Assembly (NCBI GenBank): GCA_951635545.1
Contig: OX620685.1
Location: forward strand, 2,418,001 to 2,482,000
DNA from: CAG-873 sp910578365
GTDB lineage: Bacteria; Bacteroidota; Bacteroidia; Bacteroidales; Muribaculaceae
DNA length: 64,000 nucleotides
Direction: 5' to 3'
The translations under genes were made by a program, and so were the position numbers. The notes beneath the pieces are model-generated. The model was not told the origin of the DNA. It ran no database searches and worked only from the letters and a program-made list of their open reading frames with translations. Positions 16,700 to 25,481 of the stretch are shown one piece after another. The number at the start of each line of letters is the position of its first letter. Positions within the stretch are counted from its first letter, which is position 1.

Positions 16700-18039
16700 C
16701 TTAAAAGTTTTTTATTGGCTCTTATCGAGAGTCATGATTTATCTGTGCAAACGCTGCCGTTTCGCTATACCTGTTGTATATCCCGAGATACATGTACAAC
16801 CTTGTGCTATATCCGGTGGAAATTATTTGTCGGGATTGAAAATTACACTTTATCTTTGTCGCTGAAAAGAAAGTTTAGAGCCAGAAGCTAATGCCCGGTC
16901 ATGCACTACTTTTGGCTATGGATGGTATTTTTCATCGAATCGTGAACTATTTTGAACAAAGCTTTGTTAGGAAAGTTGCGGTGGCAAATTTCGCGACCAT
17001 AGCAGAGCCTCAGATTGCTCTGCCGTGACGGTCGCGCCCTTATCTGTCGCAGACATAACCCGCAGTCCAAGAGTGGGCTGACTCTCTATGAGCCGACCCC
17101 GATGGGTCGGACACGACGCACAACACCCGGAAGTGTGTGCCTGAACTTCGCAGCCGGATGCGCAATACCTTGCGAACAAATCGGTGTGCGGGTACTTGCC
17201 CGAACCTTACACCGACACCGGTGCCCATGTTCAGGTGTGACACTTGTGGAGGCTATCGACATACCTACATCATACACACCCGATAGCCGACAATGTCAGC
17301 CGCCGACGGGAGATTGTGCAGATTTGGAAATCTCGGAAAATTTTGTTATCTTTATGTAACGATTGAAGGCAGCGCACGCCCGAAGCGACACGTTCAGCTT
17401 TACAGACTGGAACAGGAACGATGCTCTCTGACGGATGCCATGCCCGATATTGACACTGTAACAATAATAACGAGATACCTGATCAGAAGACCGGACTCAG
17501 AATCCGGAACCACTATGAAAAGCCTGCTGTTGAATGCGGAACGAACCGCAACGGTTTAACCCGGTAACAACTCGCACTAAGGAAGCGATGCTCAACGGAT
17601 TAAATGCGTGGAACAACGGAAGAAGAAGAAAGAACGGCACAGACATAAACTGTCATAGAGCCTATACGAGCTGAATTTTGCGACAGCCACAACTGTGCCC
17701 GTACAGATTCTGTACGTCAAAAACAATCAATTAAAAAGAAGAAAAATGCGTATGCCTTACCTTATTGCAAAGTAAGACACAACCGCCCTTGTATCTGCCC
17801 CGTATAAGGGACGGATGCCCCTCATGTCGTTGCCTTTCGGCTCGGCGTGGGAAAGGGTGAACCACGCCCTTTGCCGACCCTGACAGGACGGCAGCAACAA
17901 CCATCGGCTTTAGCGAAACATAGCCGACAGCCCTTCCTATGTCCTTTCGGGGACACGTCACCGCAGCCTCTTTCGTCGCCGGGGCTGTGGGTGATGCAAG
18001 TTACTTGGCGATATAACTCTTCAAATTCATTTCCCTCAG
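16700..18039. other. 1.3-kb region without convincing genes
   Basis: Open frames here are short, Arg/Cys/Pro-rich and look like chance products of GC-rich DNA. Visible signals are a TATCTTTG-type -7 box near 16852 and a weaker TATCTTTA near 17347. Several GC-rich self-complementary stretches lie at 16990-17290 and 17820-18000. It separates the cargo genes from the replication and mobilization module and may encode a structured RNA. Confidence 0.4.
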
Positions 18040-18369
18040 ATGAAATTGAATCTTTTTGACCTTCTTCAGGCGTCGGCACTCGACCCTGACTCCCCCGATA
18101 TTATCCTCAACGTCAGCCTCACTGACTTACATCAGCTTGTGGTTGACACAATCGAAGCCACCCGCGAGCGTCTGCTCCCCTTGTTCATGGAGGCGGAGCA
18201 GGACAGGTCTATCACCAAGAAAGAGGTAGCCGAGCGACTTGGCGTCTGCGAGACCACCGTCTATAACATGACAAAGGACGGCAGACTCCACCCTTTCAAG
18301 GTGAACGGCAGTACCCGCTACAGCCTGCGGGAAGTCAACTCCATTATCAACCCCTCCAACGATGACTGA
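18040..18369 (+). CDS. HTH (MerR/excisionase-type) DNA-binding protein
   Basis: 109 residues. The C-terminal half has a HTH_17/excisionase-type winged helix: ITKKEVAERLGVCETTVYNM followed by DGRLHPFKVNGSTRYSLREV. The N-terminal 55 residues are helical and acidic. Such proteins precede the replication gene in Bacteroidales mobilizable elements and may act as a recombination directionality factor or a regulator. The end overlaps the next gene by eight bases, so the two are translationally coupled. Confidence 0.85.
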   Translation: MKLNLFDLLQASALDPDSPDIILNVSLTDLHQLVVDTIEATRERLLPLFMEAEQDRSITKKEVAERLGVCETTVYNMTKDGRLHPFKVNGSTRYSLREVNSIINPSNDD

Positions 18370-19591
18370 GCCTATGGAAGAAGCAACAGTTACACTTCCT
18401 GCCGAAGACCGCTTTGAGCGCATCGGCACCACCTACTACAAGATTGTACGCCAGCCCAACGCCGCCGGACAGCTCATCGAGCGCAGCATACCGTGGACAA
18501 TCGAGGCGATACGTCAGGACTACGGCAAGGACTTTCTCGCCAATGTCCCCAAGTACGACGGGTTCTGCTGTGTTCCCTCACATCTGGACTACCGGCCCGT
18601 TGTCGGCAGTTTCAAGAACAAGTATTCGCTGCTCAGCCATATCCCCGCCGAGGGTGAATGGCAGTGTATCGAATCGCTCGTGCGCCACATCTTCGGCGAA
18701 CAATACGCCCTCGGTCTTGACTACCTGCAAATCCTCTACACAATGCCGTTGCAGAAACTTCCCATTCTGCTTCTTGTATCGGAAGAGCGCAACACCGGAA
18801 AATCCACTTTCCTCAACTTCCTTAAAATGCTCTTTGAGGCAAACGTGACCTTCAACACCAACGAGAACTTCCGCAGCCAGTTCAACGACGACTGGAACGG
18901 CAAACTCGTCATCGTTGTTGACGAGGTGATTCTCAACAAACGCGAGGACTCCGAGCGTCTGAAAAATCTCAGCACTACCTACAACTACAAGATGGAGGCA
19001 AAAGGGCGCGACCGCGAGGAGGTGAGTTTCTTCGCCAAGTTCGTGCTATGCTCCAACAACGAGTATCTCCCCGTGGTCATTGACCCCGGCGAGACACGCT
19101 ACTGGGTACGGAAGGTTCCGAGGCTCGCCACGGACGACACCACGTTTTTGGAGAAAATCCGTTACGAGATACCGGCCTTTCTCCATGCCCTGACCTATCG
19201 GCAACTGTCAACCGCAGAGGAAAGCCGTATGTGGTTCAATCCCTCGCTGCTCGACACCGATGCCTTGCAGAGAATCATCCGTGCCAACCGCAACCGTGTT
19301 GAGCTGGAACTTGCCGAGCTGCTGACCGAGATAATGGACTCCCGCAAAATCGACGAGGTTGATTTCTGCTTCAACGACATCCTGAGTCTGTTCGGCTACC
19401 GCCAGTTTAAGGCAGACCGTGGTCAGCTCCGAAAGGTAGTGCAGGACTGCTGGAAGCTCAAACCGGCATCCAACTCATTCTGCTACACGACCTACACCGT
19501 AGGGATGTTCCTCAACGAAGAAACATACGTCGAAACACGCCGTTGCGGACGCTACTACACCGTCACTCGGCAGATGTTGGAGAATTTATAA
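18362..19591 (+). CDS. Primase/helicase-like P-loop ATPase (DUF5906-type)
   Basis: 409 residues, resembling the D5/SF3-type helicase domains of mobile elements. The Walker A segment is SEERNTGKSTFLNF (about residue 140-153) and the Walker B is KLVIVVDEV (about 180-188). A sensor-like asparagine occurs in FVLCSNNEYLPVV (about 228-240). The C-terminal winged-helix-like region (about 310-409) may bind origin DNA. No separate primase domain is visible. It probably unwinds the element's origin after excision or transfer. The 330-bp iteron-like region follows directly downstream. Confidence 0.8.
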   Translation: MTEPMEEATVTLPAEDRFERIGTTYYKIVRQPNAAGQLIERSIPWTIEAIRQDYGKDFLANVPKYDGFCCVPSHLDYRPVVGSFKNKYSLLSHIPAEGEWQCIESLVRHIFGEQYALGLDYLQILYTMPLQKLPILLLVSEERNTGKSTFLNFLKMLFEANVTFNTNENFRSQFNDDWNGKLVIVVDEVILNKREDSERLKNLSTTYNYKMEAKGRDREEVSFFAKFVLCSNNEYLPVVIDPGETRYWVRKVPRLATDDTTFLEKIRYEIPAFLHALTYRQLSTAEESRMWFNPSLLDTDALQRIIRANRNRVELELAELLTEIMDSRKIDEVDFCFNDILSLFGYRQFKADRGQLRKVVQDCWKLKPASNSFCYTTYTVGMFLNEETYVETRRCGRYYTVTRQMLENL

Positions 19592-19920
19592 TTTTTTCTC
19601 GTTGAAATTTGATGAACTGATGAAAAGAGAGACAGGCTATTGTCTTTCAGCACATTTTCTTCTCATCGGTTATTCATCAACACTTCATCAAAGGATGAAA
19701 GGCAATGAAAGAAAAGATAGTGGCACCGAGAGAAAAGCAAATTTTCCTTTTCCATCGCCAAAATTTTCTTCTCATTGCCCGATAAATAGCGATGAAATAT
19801 TGATGAAAGGATAATGCTCTGATATAATAGCAGATACATATCCGATTCATCAGTTTATCAAATTCAACGTCTCACCCGGTCGAAGGGATTTTCTCTTAGC
19901 GGCCACAATCCCGAATCAAT
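19592..19920. other. Iteron-like AT-rich region, candidate replication origin
   Basis: About 330 bases with eight copies of GATGAA or its complement TTCATC in both orientations (near 19609, 19619, 19675, 19685, 19694, 19791, 19803, 19851) within AT-rich DNA directly after the helicase gene. A 70-codon open frame (19602-19814) spans it, but its composition follows the repeats, so I do not call a gene. Confidence 0.35.
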
Positions 19921-20799
19921 ATGGCTAAACAAATTAGATCAAATCGTGCCCCAAAGTTCAATGCAGAAGAATTTTTAGATAACTACGAGAGAGAACAGCA
20001 GGAAGAAATCAGAAAACGCAAAATTATTCCCGAAGGCTCAATCGATGGGAATCCGTGGGATGAGCCTCCCGCACCCGGTATGACTTTTAACGCCGGCATT
20101 TGGAAATGGGTTCCTGCTGCCAGTGTTGAGAAAAAGGATAACCTCAACTGTAATCCGGATAAAGCGCCGGAAATCAGACGCCCCGGCTATTCGATAACAG
20201 GAAAGAAGATTCCCGATAATGCCGAGCTGACTAATCAGTCAGGTAATCGAGACTCTGACCAGTCAGAGCCTCATCGAGGCAAGTCATCAGGGACCCAAAA
20301 GCCGGAAGTCATGGTAGAACCGGAACACCAGTGTACCGATACAACAGTTACGCCACCGAAGAAAGAAAAGTCCCCATCGAAAAACGAAGCGGAGGGAAAG
20401 CCGGAGGCCATGCCGAAGGATACACCGCCCGGCGACTCAAAGAGCGAACACAAGACCGCATCCGAGGATATGGCAATCGGAAACAACTCGGATATACCGA
20501 TAGCGGCTGAGCAGACCATGACCGTGGAACAGCCAAAGAAGTCGCGCGTCAGTGCCAAAAAGGTGGATGCTGATTTCGACGAGTTAAGCCACACCTTTCT
20601 CCGCATCGTCAGTCTCGGCGAGAAGAAGCCGGTGTTTCTTCCTCTTGAACTCCGCAAGGCTCTGGAAACCCTCGCCCAGTTGAGCGGTGTACCGAATCTT
20701 GCTCCGTCCCATATCGTCATCAACATTCTCAAAGCGTTCTTTGACGATAACCGCGAACTGATCAACCGCAAACTCTCAGGTGTGAAATTAAGCATCTGA
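19921..20799 (+). CDS. DUF3408-like mobile-element protein
   Basis: 292 residues. The N-terminal 75 residues include a charged helix and a conserved-looking NPWDEPPAPGMTFNAGIWKWVP. A long disordered Pro/Glu/Lys/Ser-rich middle (about 80-215) follows. The folded C-terminus (about 218-292) is a small helical domain, PVFLPLELRKALETLAQL then SHIVINILKAFFDDNRELI, similar to DUF3408 proteins that accompany Bacteroides mobilization and conjugation genes. The domain looks like a ribbon-helix-helix or partition-type DNA-binding fold, by inference. It lies upstream of the candidate oriT and mob genes. Confidence 0.65.
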   Translation: MAKQIRSNRAPKFNAEEFLDNYEREQQEEIRKRKIIPEGSIDGNPWDEPPAPGMTFNAGIWKWVPAASVEKKDNLNCNPDKAPEIRRPGYSITGKKIPDNAELTNQSGNRDSDQSEPHRGKSSGTQKPEVMVEPEHQCTDTTVTPPKKEKSPSKNEAEGKPEAMPKDTPPGDSKSEHKTASEDMAIGNNSDIPIAAEQTMTVEQPKKSRVSAKKVDADFDELSHTFLRIVSLGEKKPVFLPLELRKALETLAQLSGVPNLAPSHIVINILKAFFDDNRELINRKLSGVKLSI

Positions 20800-20814
20800 A
20801 AACAGTGTTATTCA

Positions 20815-20960
20815 GGGCGTGGCGGTATCTTTCCACAAGGGTAATGGAGGGGCAAAGCGAGGTTAGATTTTTGTGACACAAAAATCGTCGCAACCCTGTT
20901 GCTCCCCTCGCCACCCTCCGTTACACCAGGTGGAGCGGTACACCGGTGTACCGAAGCCGC
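20815..20960. other. Candidate oriT with two perfect palindromes
   Basis: The non-coding segment before mobC contains a 10-bp perfect hairpin (GATTTTTGTG 20866-20875 and its complement 20877-20886, one-base loop) and a 16-bp perfect palindrome GGTACACCGGTGTACC (20937-20952). GC-rich GCCCCTCC/GGAGGGGC-type arms lie further out. Position upstream of mobC/mobA is where MOBP-type oriTs are found. Confidence 0.5.
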
Positions 20961-21000
20961 CTTGCCCCTCCATGTTCAACCCCCTCAATCCCCCCAGCCA

Positions 21001-21384
21001 ATGAAACCCAAATCCCCGACCCGTAAGTCGAATATCAAGGCAGGACACCGTAACGGTCGTCCCTCCTTGCCCGAAGAGGAGCGTCAATCCTATGTCCGAC
21101 ACACACGGTATAACGAAGCTGAAAATGCCCTCCTGCTTGCCAACGTCAGGCGAGCAGGTATGAAAAATGTCAGCGAATATATCCGCTCGGTGACGTTAAA
21201 TCCTCACATTGTTCCACGACTCGATGAGTCAGAAATGAGAATCGCCCGCAATCTCTCCGGCATGAGCAACAATTTCAATCAGCTTCTGCGTCTCTGCCAT
21301 CAGCGCGGACTCGATACTATGACCCGCGATGTGCAATACTGCCTCAGCCAATTCCGCGAACTTTTCGCAAAATTAAGTTCTTAA
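21001..21384 (+). CDS. mobC: MobC-like relaxosome accessory protein
   Basis: From ATG 21001, 127 residues: a basic start (KPKSPTRKSNIKAGHRNGRPSLPEEERQ), a ribbon-helix-helix-like strand, and the MobC-type helix NVSEYIRSVTL followed by RIARNLSGMSNNFNQLLRLCHQRGL. The family binds oriT and helps the relaxase nick. A longer frame from 20899 is open but would cover the candidate oriT, so the 21001 start is preferred. The gene ends six bases before the relaxase gene. Confidence 0.85.
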   Translation: MKPKSPTRKSNIKAGHRNGRPSLPEEERQSYVRHTRYNEAENALLLANVRRAGMKNVSEYIRSVTLNPHIVPRLDESEMRIARNLSGMSNNFNQLLRLCHQRGLDTMTRDVQYCLSQFRELFAKLSS

Positions 21385-21390
21385 TTTCCT

Positions 21391-22824
21391 ATGATAGCAT
21401 ATATAATAAGCGGCTCAGGTTTTGGCGGATGTGTCGATTATGTCACCCGCCGCAAGCTCGAAGAAAAGCTCTATAAGGAGCAGTCGAAAGGGCTGAAAGC
21501 CGATGAAAGGAAATATGAGAGCAACAAAGGAGAGGATATAATCGACCATCTTTCCAAAGACTGGAAACTCCTGTCTTCCTCAGGCGACATAAGGATATAT
21601 GAAGGCCGCAAGGCTATGGCTGACGACATCGCCCGACCGTCGCGACAGCGTAAGCCCATAAAAGACCCGGTCGGTCATATATCACTCGACTTTCATCCAG
21701 ACGATGCTCCGAAGATGACGGACGAACTTATGACCGAGGTGGCGCAGGAATATATGAGGCAGATGGGGCTGACCAATACCCCGTACATAGTGGTACGACA
21801 TTTTGACAAGGCGCATCCGCACTGTCATATAGTTTTCAGCCGGGTTGATTATGACGGCAAGATTCTGACTCAGACCACCAACTTCAAGAAGAATGAGCGC
21901 GTCTGCAAGGCTCTCAATCTGAAACATCATCTTACGCAGGGCAAGAGCAAGCTTAATACAGATGTTTCAAAACTGCGGGGAAAAGATAAAATCCGTTACC
22001 CGTTTGTCCACAATATAGCCGGAGTGTACATCCGTCCGGAGATTCAGGACTGGAACTCGTTTCTCATTGCTCTTAAGCGGCAGGGTATAACAGTCAAGGA
22101 AAAGACCGGCCAATCAGGGAAAACGAACCTGTATTACTGCACTGGGAGACATGAATTCTGGTACAAGAAACTCGATCCCTTTTTCAGCCGCGAGAATCTT
22201 GAATTGAAATTCAAGGAGCGCAGAGAAAAACAGCAAGCGGTAACGCCCGACCCCAAAAGCATTCAGCAACCTGTCCGGGAACCGGCACCAAAGCGTGCGC
22301 CTCAAACTTCCGAGATCACACGTCCATCTGTTGCACCAAAGCCACAAGAGCAACTGAAACCGATTGTCATACCGCCATTGCCTGATGGGTATATGGGAGC
22401 GCGGATTGCTCCTCACGAACTTGCCCGTTACCAAAAAGGCGATGCCGTCTGCGCCTACATCTGCAAGCCAGATGAGATTGTCGGCAAACATTACTGGATA
22501 TGGTATGATTTCAAGACCGCCCAGCCACGATGTGAGCCTACGCCGCCACCCGCAGACCGTTATATCCCCGAGGCTTTCAAGCGGCAGATGACAGCCTCTC
22601 AGTCTGCCTTCGTCAACAACTCACAAAGAGCCGGAATTACATTGTCATCTCCGTCTTTCGTAGGGGCTCCGATTCAGGACGAAGGCTTTGCACATGGTTC
22701 GGCACTTACTGATGATTTCAAATTGTGGTTAAGCCGCCATCCCGGCCTGACTATTGAAGAGGCTCTTCACCGCTACCGCGAAGAACAGAAGACAAAGCAA
22801 CGCAGAAACAGACCCAAATTTTAA
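21391..22824 (+). CDS. mobA: MOBP-type relaxase (MobA/VirD2 family)
   Basis: 477 residues. The catalytic N-terminus (1-230) shows the histidine triad motif HFDKAHPHCHIVFSRV (about residues 137-152) and an early tyrosine, either Y4 or DYVTRR (about 16-21), as candidate nucleophiles. The segment YPFVHNIAGVYIRPEIQDW (about 205-223) matches the Bacteroides mobilization relaxases. A linker rich in Pro and Lys (about 275-330) and a C-terminal DUF3945-like part (about 325-370, PPLPDGYMGARIAPHELARY) follow. It nicks oriT and pilots DNA. No coupling protein or mating-pair genes are present, so the element depends on a helper conjugative element. Confidence 0.9.
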   Translation: MIAYIISGSGFGGCVDYVTRRKLEEKLYKEQSKGLKADERKYESNKGEDIIDHLSKDWKLLSSSGDIRIYEGRKAMADDIARPSRQRKPIKDPVGHISLDFHPDDAPKMTDELMTEVAQEYMRQMGLTNTPYIVVRHFDKAHPHCHIVFSRVDYDGKILTQTTNFKKNERVCKALNLKHHLTQGKSKLNTDVSKLRGKDKIRYPFVHNIAGVYIRPEIQDWNSFLIALKRQGITVKEKTGQSGKTNLYYCTGRHEFWYKKLDPFFSRENLELKFKERREKQQAVTPDPKSIQQPVREPAPKRAPQTSEITRPSVAPKPQEQLKPIVIPPLPDGYMGARIAPHELARYQKGDAVCAYICKPDEIVGKHYWIWYDFKTAQPRCEPTPPPADRYIPEAFKRQMTASQSAFVNNSQRAGITLSSPSFVGAPIQDEGFAHGSALTDDFKLWLSRHPGLTIEEALHRYREEQKTKQRRNRPKF

Positions 22825-22937
22825 ATCCCATTAGTGGTATTGAGTGAATCTTTTGGTTTCATTTTTTTTGAAATCAAAAGATTTATCAGTATCTTAGCAT
22901 TGAAATAACTTTTTTCGATGTAATAATATTCAGTCAT

Positions 22938-23141
22938 ATGGATAATAGTGGTTTTAAAATGTGTGCCGATTGTGTCAATAAACAATTTGTTGATTTCGAT
23001 GCTGATGGAAGGGCTATGTATTACTGCGCATTAGTAGATGGAATTGTTCGCAAAGGGATTGTTTATGATTCTACTGATGCATCTGCCTGTATAAAATGGA
23101 ATTTGTTTAAGCCATTAGACTTTGCTACGAATCAAAAGTAA
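22938..23141 (+). CDS. Small cysteine-containing protein of unknown function
   Basis: 67 residues with five Cys: MCADCVNKQF (Cys-x2-Cys), MYYCALV and SACIKW. The pattern suggests a small zinc-binding or redox fold. Its base composition (AT-rich) differs from the mob genes. It is not recognised as a family. It lies between the relaxase and the disrupted LRR gene near the right end of the element, where unrelated cargo is common. Confidence 0.5.
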   Translation: MDNSGFKMCADCVNKQFVDFDADGRAMYYCALVDGIVRKGIVYDSTDASACIKWNLFKPLDFATNQK

Positions 23142-23529
23142 TATTTACTCAAAATTGTCATAAGTGCAATTATTAGTATACCTAAACACAACCTGTGCGC
23201 CATTATAAAACATGGGCTCACTATTTCTTAAATTTTCTTTTTCTTTAAAAATTTGAAAATCAATAAATCTCTTTTTTTTAGTTGCGATATCAGAAGGCAA
23301 AGTCATATCCTCTGTTACCTCATATTCTGTAACCTTGCCTTTTAAGAGCTCACAAATTTTTTCAAGAGTTCCTTTCTTTCCTTTAGGCACTTCAATGTGT
23401 AGATTCTCATAACAATAATCATTACATTGAGTAAATGCATCAGGAGCTATATATGTAACACTGGGAGGGATTCGTACGTGTAAATGCTCACATTCATAAA
23501 AGGCATGTGACATTATGCATGTAATAGTA

Positions 23530-24689
23530 TTAACGCGAGTTCGGGATAAGAACTTTATGATTTTCAACCAAGCAAAAGACAACATAGAGTATTGGGCGGC
23601 CTTTCAAGGTCGCCTGATTTATTTGTACAGTTTGGTGTTGTTAATCCCAGAGGACAAGCTGCCCGTTTGACTCGGGTACCTCAAAGTCGAAGTTCACTTC
23701 CGGCTTTGTGGCGAAGAAACAATACGCCCCCATTGCCGCAAGCAGGTTCATGAGGAAGTTGTGTACACTACGATGGCGGGAGTGGACGAGCTGCGCCACA
23801 TTCTTCAGCATGTCGTTTATGGATTCGATGATGCTCCTTTTACGAAGCATCATCCTGTCATAGAACGGCATGAGACGCTGTTTCATGTTCGAGCGAAGAC
23901 CTGTCACAATATGTATGCCATCATCCCAAAGATGCCCGAAAAGAGACTGCGATATATATCCCTTGTCAGCGTATAGTTTTCCAAATACCCTGTCAGTCAG
24001 TGTGTCGATGACTGCCTCATTGCGGTCGTCCACATTGGCACGTGTCAATACGAAGTTGATCAGTTCCCCTTTTTCGTTACATAGCAGATGCAGCTTGAAG
24101 CCTACATACCATCCCATCGTACTCTTACCCTTGGCCGCGATATCCTTGAAGACTTTCATGTTGAACTGGCGCTTGTTATGAATGACCGGAATGCAGGTGC
24201 TGTCCACAAAACTTATTCCCGTGCACTCTCCGAAACATGCAAGTCGCAGGAACATGGTCATAGCCACAAAACATCGGGGCATGACCTCCACGAAGCGGTT
24301 GTAGGAGAATGTCTGCGGAAACAGATGCTTCCAGTGAATGCGCACACATCCCAGATAATAGTGCTTGAAGTTTCGGTACGAATTGAAGTGGAAACAGATC
24401 AGAATCGTGATGACCTCGGCATCCGACATCATGCGCTTTCTTTTCCGTTTTGGAGTGTCAGTTGTGGACGGAAGTGCATTTTTTGCCATCTCACCCTCAA
24501 ATTCTTTGCAGAAATCATCTGCAATACAAAAAATTTCAGTAACTTTACTTTCGGTAATCATGATACAGTATTTATTGTTTAGTACCTCTAAATTACTAAA
24601 TATCAGTAATATTACCAAGAGAATCGGCAACTTTTTTAAGCTGCCGATTCAACTTTTTTATGGTGTTCCTTATCCCGAACTCGCGTTAA
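23530..24689 (-). mobile_element. IS982-family insertion sequence
   Basis: A 1160-bp element with terminal inverted repeats of at least 20 bp (left TTAACGCGAGTTCGGGATAA, right complement ending 24689) and a 5-bp target duplication TAGTA (23525-23529 and 24690-24694). It contains one minus-strand transposase and is inserted into the LRR gene in the same orientation. Confidence 0.88.
23641..24561 (-). CDS. IS982-family transposase
   Basis: 306 residues from ATG 24561 (MITESKVTEIFCIADDFC), the usual family start; the longer open frame from 24630 adds a hydrophobic extension that I do not favour. The N-terminal part includes SDAEVITILICFHFNSYRNF. The DDE catalytic residues are probably in SFVDSTCIPV (D), KLYADKGYIS (D) and KRSIIESINDMLKN (E). 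It has full length and no frameshift, so it appears functional. Confidence 0.88.
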   Translation of the reverse strand: MITESKVTEIFCIADDFCKEFEGEMAKNALPSTTDTPKRKRKRMMSDAEVITILICFHFNSYRNFKHYYLGCVRIHWKHLFPQTFSYNRFVEVMPRCFVAMTMFLRLACFGECTGISFVDSTCIPVIHNKRQFNMKVFKDIAAKGKSTMGWYVGFKLHLLCNEKGELINFVLTRANVDDRNEAVIDTLTDRVFGKLYADKGYISQSLFGHLWDDGIHIVTGLRSNMKQRLMPFYDRMMLRKRSIIESINDMLKNVAQLVHSRHRSVHNFLMNLLAAMGAYCFFATKPEVNFDFEVPESNGQLVLWD

Positions 24690-24796
24690 TAGTAAATATT
24701 GGATAAACTTCATTGTTCATTATGGGGCAGTACCCTTTAAAATAGTTTGCCCGTTGGCTCTAAAGGCATTAATACAAAGAAAACGTGAGCCAACTA

Positions 24797-24942
24797 TGCC
24801 ACGTCGTGATTTGTAGGTCGTAGGAAACCATTAGTGCAGATGTAACAATAGTAGCCCACGCTATGCGCGTGAGAACCACTATGCTATCTCTTGCACTGAT
24901 CTTTGAATTTCCTACGTTCACAAATCACAAGATGAGCATAAC
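24797..24942. other. Long imperfect hairpin of about 146 bases
   Basis: The segment folds on itself along its whole length. TGATTTGT-xxx-CGTAGGAAA (24808-24826) pairs with TTTCCTACG-xxx-ACAAATCA (24908-24927). AGTGCA (24833) pairs with TGCACT (24892). AATAGT and CACGC pair with GCGTG and ACTAT near the loop (about 24866). No open frame fits. It lies in the 750-base gene-free right end of the element. It could be a MITE, a single-strand replication origin or a structured RNA. Confidence 0.5.
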
Positions 24943-25157
24943 GCTTCTTATTTTTCAGTATGTCTTGGAGAGGCTATGCCAATCCGAATGCAAATTTAAT
25001 AATAATATTCCGTAATCCGATGATATAAGCCCAACAAAATCATCACACTGCGTTCAATTCATAATATCTTCGCTTTTCGGCGGCACTGACAGTTCTGGTT
25101 CATGCCATAAAACCGTGCCACCCGAACCGAGGATTTAACAGATTTTTAGATTTAGGT

Positions 25158-25412
25158 GTGGTGACCCGGCGAAAATTTGGCTGAGGTCACCACATTTTTA
25201 TCGCAGGGATATAGTTAAAGTCTGTTAAAGTTTGGGGTTGCAAGACTGTGATATGGGGTTGAATGACGCTGAAGGAATTTGGATGAATTTGAAATATACA
25301 CTGATTATCAGCGCATTAAACCACCGTAATAAAAGATATGCGCTTGCTCTGACACGCATAACAGGCAATATTTCAGTGCGTTAACGTGGGCGTGGTGACT
25401 TTTGTGGTGACT
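25158..25412. repeat. GTGGTGAC repeats at right end of the element
   Basis: GTGGTGACCC at 25158-25167, an inverted AGGTCACCAC at 25184-25193, and GTGGTGACT twice at 25392-25400 and 25404-25412. These mirror the tandem GTGGTGACCC repeats at 13217-13240. They are likely arm-type sites for the IME integrase or excisionase. The rest of 24943-25433 holds nothing gene-like. Confidence 0.5.
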
Positions 25413-25433
25413 CAGAGGGGTATAATTGAATAA

Positions 25434-25466
25434 AAGACCGCTAATTCATTGAGAATTAGCGGTCTT
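25434..25466 (-). terminator. Terminator directly after tRNA-Phe
   Basis: A 14-bp perfect stem (AAGACCGCTAATTC and complement, 5-base loop ATTGA), four bases after the tRNA 3' end on the minus strand, followed by an A/T-rich tail. It is part of the integrated element rather than of the original tRNA locus. Confidence 0.75.
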
Positions 25467-25468
25467 CT

Positions 25469-25481
25469 GTGGTGCCACCAG
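25469..25481. repeat. Attachment-site core at tRNA-Phe 3' end (right boundary of IME)
   Basis: GTGGTGCCACCAG, the right copy of the 13-bp direct repeat also seen at 13087-13099. It covers tRNA positions 62-73 plus one base downstream. Confidence 0.75.

Larger units (their letters stand above)
23145..24720 (-). pseudogene. BspA-type leucine-rich repeat protein disrupted by IS982
   Basis: Minus-strand gene split by the IS at 23530-24689. With the IS and one TAGTA copy removed, the frame restarts at ATG 24720 (MNNEVYPIF) and continues to the stop at 23145. The visible LRR_5-like segment is HAFYECEHLHVRIPPSVTYI then DAFTQCNDYC; the remaining C-terminus is Lys-rich. It is short (about 136 residues), so even the undisrupted gene may be a decayed fragment of a surface LRR protein. 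The current 146-codon frame begins with IS-derived codons. Confidence 0.6.

Noticed and set aside
17015..17359. A 114-codon Arg/Cys/Pro-rich open frame in the IME gene-free tract
   Set aside because: Overlapping frames on both strands are equally open in this GC-rich patch and none has protein-like composition.
19602..19814. A 70-codon open frame after the helicase gene
   Set aside because: Its sequence follows the GATGAA repeats and it has no recognisable domain; treated as part of the iteron-like region.
24797..24942. Retron msr-msd RNA
   Set aside because: No RT gene is adjacent and the only RT in the window is a DGR type 13 kb away. Kept only as an unexplained hairpin.
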